Shown here: positions 56,050-64,000 of the stretch, in pieces
Position numbering within the stretch: position 1 is the first letter of the stretch
Layout: every line of letters starts with the position of its first letter
Source of the DNA: Hanleya hanleyi
Lineage: Eukaryota; Mollusca; Polyplacophora; Lepidopleurida; Hanleyidae
DNA length: 64,000 nt
Direction of reading: 5' to 3'
Assembly: GCA_036873755.1 (NCBI GenBank)
Contig: JAVTVY010019589.1
Coordinates: 1-64,000, forward strand
Translations under genes and position numbers: made by a program
Notes under the pieces: generated by a model
Seen by the model: the letters and a program-made list of their open reading frames with translations, nothing else
Told to the model about the DNA's origin: nothing
Database searches by the model: none

Positions 56050-58338
56050 TATTGCTTCGTTGATTTCCGTTCAGACTTCAATTCTCTTACGTCAAGACAT
56101 AGGAAACTTCAGTCGCTTAAAAGCTGTCGGTCGACACATCAGTCATTGTCTTCAGATATTACCATTTTCACTGAACAGTATGTACATGTATATACACTTT
56201 AAGATCCTTGAATTGCTTATATACCAAGGAAGATGAGTCGCAATCTTGTCAGTGGTTCAGCTAATTTGCATACAGTCACAGGCGACTGTCTTATTAAGTA
56301 GAAAAATAAGTTCACTACTTCTAGTAATCATTTTATCTACCCAATCTAGATAATTCACAAATTGGCGAAGAAGTAGACAAGTAACGCACTGTCATTATGA
56401 TTAACATTGAATAATACTTGGTATCAAATTATAAATCATGCATCATAAAAACAAACGCAACAATTACGTTTCAGAAGTAAGGGAACAACTCACCAACTTT
56501 CGCCGAATAAAGATGTTTAACTTATAGAAATGACAAATTGGTATGATGCTTAACTTTACCCCCAAGCAATTCGCATATATGGAAATATGTTTTTAAAGGA
56601 AGAATAACTTAACCCTATGTGGGAATGGAAACAATGACCCTCCAATCCCTGGAGTTGCACTTACTGTCTTAGCTATACCGACTCATTGATAATACTCAAA
56701 ACTGATTTTATGCGCAACTGGTTTTATAATACAAAAATGACTAATTAGTATTTAATGAGTCAGACAACCCTATGCGCGAACAATACATTATAGTTGTGCA
56801 GTTATATTGTGCATTTTCGGTTACAAGCATGAAATTTGGCACATAGCTATTTTGAATGATCCTCTTTCGAAACACAGTCTCTCTATCCTCATTCTCGGAA
56901 GCCAGGGGCTTGCTTCGCTGGTATTGATGTTCCCGTCCTCTTCGGCACTCAGAACCCCTTTAGATTAGCATTAATCTCTCCCGTAAATTCAATACTTATG
57001 TTTATCAGCAGACAATGGGCAGAAACATATTGCATTTGACATCATTCTCTCAAGTCAGAGCCCATTTCTGCTATAATTTACTGGTTCTACACTTCACAAT
57101 TTACGTTACTTTGTCAATCAGTTTTACAAATTTATTAACAGATGCTCGTTGTCAAAGCTAGGGCCTTGATTTCCTTGAGGGGTTTTTGAGTTTGATTTTG
57201 ATACTTAGATACCTTTCATATTGACTTTAACTTGGCAGTCATCTTCGCGAATGCAATAATTTGATGTACCAAAAGATAATAACGAGAATTCGACATCATT
57301 CTCTTACACACAAACCTTGTTTAGTGACCTAGCCTTGAAATTTCGCACTTAAATCACCTTCGGAATGACTTAGTGACAAACATATTCGCGAATTGAGTAT
57401 AGGGAGATATCCATAGATACTGACAAGAAATCTTTCTTATTTGCAGAATTTGATTTTTAAAAACAGAAATTAATAAAATTAGCAACCTTCGAAAAGGCTT
57501 GGCCGAACATGTCAGATGAGATGATATCTTCTAAGAATGGAACCATTTATATAGAAGGAGTTGGTATTGACTTGCTGCATGGAAAAGAGTGTCAAGGTAT
57601 TTAGTTTGCAGCTGATAACACACATAAATGCAGAAACTTAATTAATTATTCTAATCGAATATCAAGACTGTCACAGGCCTCAATTTGAATAGTGAAAAGT
57701 GTCATTATGCTCCTTGGACAGTTCGATAAAGCCTTCAACCCCATAGTTTCACAGATCAAAGTGATAGACCTGATAATAAATTCATTGAAAATTAACTTTG
57801 AAGGAAATATAAATTTTCCATTTTGCTCGGCAAAATAAGCAAGAAGGGGGACTGAAGAGCGTAGATTTTCAAATATTTGAAAGCCTTTTTGATTTGCAAA
57901 AATCAACGGCTGAACCGAATGTTTTGAAACTTGGCATACACGATACTTGTGCCAAGACATTGTCAAAGCGATCATTGTGACTTCGTCTGTCAATTCCGTA
58001 TAGACGGCACGGACCAGTCAGAATCGTTGGATGTTGAACGGGGAAAGTGAATATATATATATATGGTATCAGACCTATTAGGCAATTCCTACAATTGTGG
58101 GTTAGAAGTTGAAAATGACTTCCATTGGCATGAACACACTGGCAGATGGAGCTTTTTTCTACAATTACCACTACCTCCGCTGATATGTCGTTCACTGTAT
58201 TATTGCCACTGCCGCAGGTTTTGACTACAATGTAGTCATTTCTCACTTGTTTTGAACTCATGAAGTTCGAACAAGGTGTATTACTCTGTGGTATGCATTG
58301 AGGCTCGTTACCGTTAGTGTCTGATTGAGCAGGGTGAT
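56050..58338. other. 2.3 kb block present only in unit 2
   Basis: It replaces 140 bp of LINE 3' sequence present in unit 1. Two overlapping minus frames (57646-57993 and 57869-58261) contain no recognisable domain. There is an (AT)n at ~58,051. I see no inverted ends or target duplication, so it may be ancestral sequence or a recombination patch rather than a transposon. Confidence 0.4.
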
Positions 58339-60264
58339 TGTTGGGGGCGTCGGGGGAGTACAGGAAAGAAGTAGCTTCTGTTCCTGAACAAGGATCCGAT
58401 AGCCGTTAACAACTGCCACGAACCCTCCTGGTTGTACATGTGCACAGACTGTCGTCTCAACATGTAGCATGAATAAATAGCATGAATAAATACTCACTAT
58501 AAAATCTCAAACGGGCAAATAATACAGGCATACGGCATGTGAACGTACACTCGACCAGTGAGACTGTGATAATTCTCACTAGGAAGACAGTCAATTTACT
58601 CACACATCAAATTATGTAGGTTAGATCGTGGAGTAGTGTTTCGTGATAGTGCCACGCCTCTTTACGCAATACAAAGGTGGATTAGTCTGTATATAGGCCA
58701 ACCACAACTGTTCCAACTAGCTATAATACCTGCGGTTGATAGTCTCGCACGCCGTTCATTGATCTTCACCATATACAACCCGTACCGTATAAATCGCTAC
58801 CCTGATGCTTCATATTGGTTATTTCTGAAAGCTAACTCCTCCTCCAAGCTTGTCGCTTTTGTTAACGTTTCAAATGCTGATGATAAGCTGTACACGTGCC
58901 GTTTCACAGCGACTGCTACCTTGTGTAAGTGCGCATGCGTAGCATCCCCGACTAAAACCGACTTGGGCAGTGTTAGTCGAGTGTCTAGCAGTGCTGATGG
59001 CGCTACGATTCCTTGCACTGCTAGATGGCGCTACGATTCCTTGTGGGCACAAGTTAATAAACACTCAGGAGTGCAGTGGTCAAACTACAGGAAGAACATC
59101 GAAAGACAGAATATGCCATCAGCACGCCTCTTATAATACCGTCTGCTGAGGGCACGAAGACTACTCGGGAATGCGTTGTCATCCAACCAGAAAACTTTGA
59201 ACCTCTACGGGCGTGTCAATCCACTAGAAATCCAACGACTCAACACCAAGCGAAAGTTGAAAGGAGAGGCAATTGGTGCCATTAGCAGACTTACACGGCA
59301 ATATGACGTATCCAGAGACTCTTGAGAGATTCTAAGGAAATGCAGCATCACGTTATGAACAGATGGCGTAGATTTCATGCGAAGCGAATGAACAAGTCGG
59401 CGCAGGTTGGCTTCCTGTGTATCTATTATCCGCTGTATTAGGAAGATTTATGTCATTTAAAGGATGAGCACCTTCACCGACAAATATTCTGAGGAAGTCA
59501 TCAGGTGTATTCTATCGATGGTACATCACCAATTTGGTTACGCACATCTTGGTCCTGTGAAGAGGGTTGTTTTGCGGATGGCGAACGTTCCGTCTGACTA
59601 CACAGTGCAGAATATTACGAGCCTGCTGCTTCCTCTATCCCACATCAACATTGTTGAGAGGGAACACCATTATACACCATACCAACCCGAGAATTTTGCT
59701 CACCAATTTGAATCACACCTAATCATCAACAGTGCCACCGAGCTCAAACTTCTTGGCATCTCAGGGATGAGAGATGAAGTTGCATCCACCAACTTGGTTA
59801 GACTTCGGGAAATCGTCAGTGATGTTAACATAGTCGGTGGAAAATAGGAAACACAGACAGGAATCAAAACGGTAGATAACACTGAGAACATCATGTCCGA
59901 AAGATCGGCTACCGCTTGCTTCCCGATTCTCCGAAGGAATTCCGCGGGATGTCATTCAGAACTGAGATTCGTTATCAGAATACGCAAGGGCCACAACTTT
60001 TTCTGTGGACTGCATTTTCTCGGCAATCGAGAAGCACTGTGCATGGGTTCGTGGAAAAACAAGCGAACTCTACTGAAATTTTTACCGATTCCAATGCGGA
60101 ATTACGCATTGAATCCGAAACGAAGGGCGTTGCAAAACCAGAATGCGGCGAATTTTCTAGCCGTTTAGACGAAAGGTATATGCAATCGAAGCCAGGAGAT
60201 TGTGACGTTGTATCACCTCGGAGCTCTCTACTTCGTGGAGTTAGAAAGCGTATACCATGTAAAC
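58339..60264. other. unit 2 copy of the unassigned segment 33,950-35,862
   Basis: Collinear with unit 1, with small indels that alter the frames. The longest frame (59464-59847, 127 codons) has no recognised domain. A local duplication near 58,998-59,045 repeats GGCGCTACGATTCCTTG. Confidence 0.4.
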
Positions 60265-60373
60265 ATGGCGACGTACGAGGAGGATAGCCTGACTTCAAGT
60301 TCTGACGAAGAGACAAATGAAGGTTTACAGGGTTACCAGTTTGAACCAAAACGCTCTGATGTCGACGAAAGTA
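60265..60373 (+). CDS. candidate first exon of a P2X7-like protein, copy 2
   Basis: ATG at 60265 gives MATYEEDSLTSSSDEETNEG and LQGYQFEPKRSDVDESS, ending at the same GTA|GTGAGT donor. The frame is conserved between units, unlike the neighbouring frames. This slightly supports a real exon. No following exon with the expected Cys motif was found. Confidence 0.35.
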
Positions 60374-60846
60374 GTGAGTGTAGTTTCAGCTCGGTAAACA
60401 CTTGCTGGAGACACGCAACACAGTCAAAACACGCTTGAAACTGCCGAGCTCTCCACCTCCGCCATTACAACTCGTGTTAAAGCAATGCCACAACAAAGTG
60501 ATACTACGTCACAGGAAAATATCACGTGCTACGTACAAGCGTTTTTATTGGCGCAAGGCTACTCAATACACTGGCATGGTCGACCCCAGTCGATTGTTGC
60601 ACGAGTCAATAATTCCGGTGTTTGGAATTTTTTTCTTGGAAGGGAAGAAATCATAAAAAAGATTTGTTGCTGCTGAATGATACTTATAATATAGTTCTTC
60701 CACACAGTGTGTGTGTTGTCGCAGCCTTTACGTTCACTTTAATATAAATCTACATTCTGCTGCTAAAATACCCAGGATTTGAACGATTTGACGGTAATTT
60801 CGCTACATATTGCAGTGACAGCTTGACTCTTCGGAGTTTCAAAGAG

Positions 60847-61183
60847 ACCTATATCTCTATAAAAATGAAGCGGACCTTCTCTCTCGTCGACTGTATGACA
60901 AAAGAGATGATTACAATTTCGACATTGTAAACTATCCCTTTCTGGACAGTAATATTCCAGTGGGACCTGCATATGGCGTCTACATATCACGCCTAGTAGC
61001 ATTTGCTAGATCCTGTGTTAAATGTGACGATTTTAACCAACGTCACAAAACATTGCTGCAGAAAAACAGGGCTACACCACCAAGCGCCTCCACTCAAAGT
61101 TTCTCAAATTTGGCGATACATATCGCATGCTGATAGCAAAATACGAGCGTAGCGTGCAAGATCCATGGCGTTACGTTTCGTAA
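60847..61183 (+). pseudogene. Penelope-like RT fragment, second copy
   Basis: It reads LYDKRDDYNFDIVNYPFLDS and AYGVYISRLVAFARSC, matching the 3' quarter of the RT at 15,600-15,932, with a small deletion after the HKTLLQK motif. Its 3' flank (61,184-61,500) also matches 15,933-16,250. Unit 1 lacks it. Confidence 0.7.
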
Positions 61184-61589
61184 CTTGTGTCTAATTCCGC
61201 TTAACCCGGGGCTAATGGCCATATGAACCCATGTACTTCAAGATCCTCATGGTACTCATATGAACAGACGCAATCAAAGCGTGACTGAGATACATCATTC
61301 TTTAGATGACGACTTTACAACGAATATTATGGATTAAGAATACTGATCAGCGATACGGATTTGATATTTTTGGAACATCATGATATCTTGCCGGCATCAT
61401 TGAAAACTGTTGACCGCTTCTCTCTTGCAGGAAACAAGCCTATGTTTATGTATACTATGATTGTCTTTTTGAATTTGGTGTTAATACTGTTATATGAAAT
61501 ATGGAATAGGTCTTTGGATTATGGACGCGGATATTCTTTAATGGACGACGGCTGAATTATGAATGACGGACCAGACGCTTGTAATTATG

Positions 61590-62610
61590 TAATTCTGAAT
61601 GAATTTCCATAGGGCGTTCATCTGCCTCAACGTATACAATTAATTTCTTTAGGGGCGATTCTAAAATTTCCTTGATGCACAACTGGGTAACATAACACAA
61701 AAGTTGGACTTGCTTGCACCGTTGTAAACAATAGAGCTATAATCAAGTTTAGAACGAACAAGTCATCGATATCAACAAAGAAGTGTTTTTTTTGTATATC
61801 CCTTCGCCTAAATTCCACAAACCAAGATACTTCGTGCCCTCAGCTTTCAGGCAGTCTATATGAGATAGAAACGTTAATTGTTGGTCCAACAAGATCGGTA
61901 AAATTTTACTTCTTTCATTGCCTTGACAGTTCAATATAAGAAAAGTTCTGGATCATTGTGAGTTAAATAAATCTTATTCAGACAATGTTGTTACGTTCCC
62001 TCAATGGTATGCATACCATTTCCACTACACGATATGTTGAAATCATGTACAAAGAGTGAAACATCAATTGAGTTATTTGAAACTTCGGTGATGCTATTAA
62101 TGTTGATACTAAACAGAATATGCTGCCTTGTGGGACACCCTGATCTTGATTAAAATAATAAGATAAGGTTGAACCTACACGGTCCTGAAATTGTCTATCG
62201 TTTACAAACCGGTATTTAAAGAGGGATGCACGAACTCTTAATTCCGTAGTGCGGATAGTGTGAAGATTTTTCAAGCAAGCATAGATCTCTTATTTCGATT
62301 ATCGACGAGGATATCGCCCATTAAACATGATTTACATGATTTCCACATGAAAGCGCCCGTCACCAAAAACACCCTTTTCCGCAGACCATATATTAGCATG
62401 TTGTTTTTTGTCTATTCCTTCCTTTAAAATCCGGGAATACACCAGTAAGAGAGAAGATGTGTTTTAGGTGCGAATTATTTTTTCCGGAATTTATAAACCT
62501 GATCAAAACGGGAAATTCAAAATTCTCAAGAAGAAAAGTTGCGTTTTACTGAAAAGTATGTAGAAAAGATATTCATTTGTCAGGAACTACATGTATAAAC
62601 ATTGGCCAAA
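61590..62610 (-). pseudogene. LINE RT fragment at the unit 2/3 junction
   Basis: The frame at 61978-62274 reads LRVRASLFKYRFVNDRQFQD then STLSYYFNQDQGVPQGSI, the RT palm motif. This copy is less frameshifted than those at 18,808 and 36,824 and identifies all three. Confidence 0.75.
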
Positions 62611-63123
62611 ACAAGAGTTCAGAGTCGTAATTTTATAAATAGAAGTGATAAAATTCATCCTAAGAATATTTTTTTTGGAGAAAATGTGCAATTAGTGAAG
62701 ATCTTTTACCGAGAAGTTTTAAAAAGCGCACTCGTGCAATTCCGTCACAGAGTAGATTGAACCCCTGTGATGACCCAATCGGGCTTTTCTCACGAGGATT
62801 TTTTTTATTATCATCCTTGGGTACTGCATGTTATTAAGAGATTTCGTATAAGAATAATCAGATCGAAAAAGAGCAGTAAAAAATAAGACAAGCAACACCA
62901 GTCAACACAAAGGGCTTTCACTGTGATTCCGTCAAGGATATTTCTAAAGATTGTATAACGAAAAATCAGCATTTTCGGAGGATATTATACTCTGTTTGAA
63001 CTTGACAGCAGTAACTAGGCGATACGACGTAGAAAGTCTGCTTATAGAGCATAAAATTTCTATAACGAGCGCTTCAAAACCTTCAGTAGCTTCCAAACCG
63101 TGATTTCCACGCTGGAATTCATG

Positions 63124-63726
63124 TTTAAGGAGCTGGTCGTGCAAATCCTGAAGATCACTCTGGCAAAGAGAACCAGATAAGGTATGTATTATTGATGCGG
63201 AAATTCTTTTATGGACGACGGCTGGATATTCAGTGTCTGTTCTGACACGTGCTATTTATACCAAGTATAAAGTAAAAGTAAACTCTAGAGTAAGACAAAC
63301 TTTTACACCTTGTAATTTTGTTTATAAATCCATGGGACTGAATTCTCACAAGGAGTGAAGCTGCAATTCCTTGATCTTCTGTAGTATAATACTGATCAGG
63401 TGTATTACTGTTGTAACTTCTTTTTAATTATCTCTTTGAGCTTAGTCTCTTGGAGACAAACAATCAAAAGTACGGTACATAATCAGGAACTAATAATTGA
63501 AGTTCATTGAAATTTGGCCGAATTCCTTTACAATTCCACTGAAGAAGGGTTGCTGACACAGACATTTTGAGTGACAAAGCTAGTCAGTGGAGATCGGACA
63601 ATAGTTACCTTGGTCTATGCGAGTTTGGACCAGAATAACAATCCCTTGTGAACCCAATTTAATTAAATATGGATAATAAGGTTTCAAGAGAAGATTCTGG
63701 TAAGTATTTATATCCCTTGGATCATA
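63124..63726. repeat. tandem unit 3, truncated
   Basis: Matches 28,642-29,254 and 37,836-38,450 until GGATCATAA, where the sequence changes completely. Either the array ends here or another insertion begins and unit 3 resumes beyond the window. Confidence 0.8.
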
Positions 63727-63799
63727 AGTAGTAGTAAGACGGCAAATTCATTAGAAAAAATGATGGTCCCAAATGATGGTCCTGTGGTGTCACGTGGTG

Positions 63800-63870
63800 C
63801 TGACGTCATATCCGGTGACGTCACGATGACGTCACATCCGGGTCAAAGGTCACTTCCGGTGACTTCACTT
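63800..63870. promoter_or_regulatory. cluster of three TGACGTCA sites, a DR1 and Ets-like motifs
   Basis: TGACGTCA occurs at 63801-63808, 63816-63823 and 63827-63834. GGGTCAAAGGTCA, a DR1 nuclear-receptor-type site, is at 63840-63852 and CTTCCGG motifs follow. One TGACGTCA and the identical 13-mer also occur at 28469-28490 inside the Kolobok-like element, so this may be a transposon-borne cassette rather than a host enhancer. Confidence 0.45.
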
Positions 63871-64000
63871 CCGGCCACCTGACGTCCCAGCAATAAGGCT
63901 GAGACACCAGTGACTCCCAATGTTAATCTCCGGGGAATCCCTGTATGGTCTCCGACAATATCGCCAGCACTATCCCCAGCCTAAATGGCAAGTGGGGAAC

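Larger units (their letters stand above)
37835..63123. repeat. tandem segmental duplication, unit 2 (with later insertions)
   Basis: Collinear with unit 1 apart from three extra blocks: the DIRS insertion (41,814-54,899), a 2.3 kb block at 56,050-58,338 replacing 140 bp of unit 1 (33,810-33,949), and a Penelope-like fragment at 60,847-61,590. Without these it is ~9.15 kb. Confidence 0.85.

Noticed and set aside
57646..58261. Overlapping minus frames in the unit 2-specific block as a gene.
   Set aside because: Two registers overlap, no domain is recognised and no splice pair links them. They are kept only as unexplained sequence.

Overview
This is eukaryotic DNA: one long-intron gene, two short-intron genes, and abundant, mostly decayed transposable elements. 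The element set (CR1/Jockey/I-type LINEs with RNase H, a DIRS-type retroelement, a TTAA-inserting element with a THAP domain, a CACTG-ended element, a tRNA-headed SINE, and microsatellite-linked tails reading like GCGACGTTAAACC) suggests a marine lophotrochozoan, most likely a mollusc and perhaps a bivalve. That assignment is inference; no marker gene proves it.

Layout. (1) 1-7,730: 5' part of a multi-exon EF-hand gene on the minus strand, leaving the window at the left edge. (2) 8,160-18,460: tandem repeats, rearranged LINE pieces (minus) and a broken Penelope-like reverse transcriptase (plus). (3) 18,465-63,726: a tandem segmental duplication of a ~9.2 kb unit. Unit 1 is 28,641-37,834, unit 2 is 37,835-63,123, and unit 3 starts at 63,124 and stops at ~63,726. 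A partial unit 0 (18,465-19,301 + 24,778-25,314) precedes unit 1. Each full unit carries one two-exon leucine-rich-repeat (LRR) membrane-protein gene (minus), a candidate first exon of a P2X7-like protein (plus), and LINE remnants at the unit junctions.

Near-identical units reveal later insertions because one copy preserves the empty site. In unit 0: a 5.48 kb CACTG-ended transposon (19,302-24,777, 2-bp AA duplication) carrying a three-exon gene, and a 3.33 kb TTAA-targeting Kolobok-like transposon (25,315-28,641) with a frameshifted THAP domain and an array of TTTTTGATATCAAAAA palindromes. In unit 2: a 13.1 kb insertion (41,814-54,899) with the full layout of a DIRS tyrosine-recombinase retroelement: inverted terminal repeats, an internal complementary region that copies both termini, decayed gag, RT and recombinase, and a nearly intact LINE nested inside. 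The empty site fits recombination between a circular intermediate and the target at a shared GAATA.

The living genes appear to be the EF-hand gene and the two LRR membrane-protein genes. Most other coding sequence belongs to mobile elements with stops and frameshifts. The strongest unusual objects are the DIRS insertion with its matching empty site, the gene-carrying CACTG element with palindromic GGGTC subterminal arrays, and the GATATC palindrome array.
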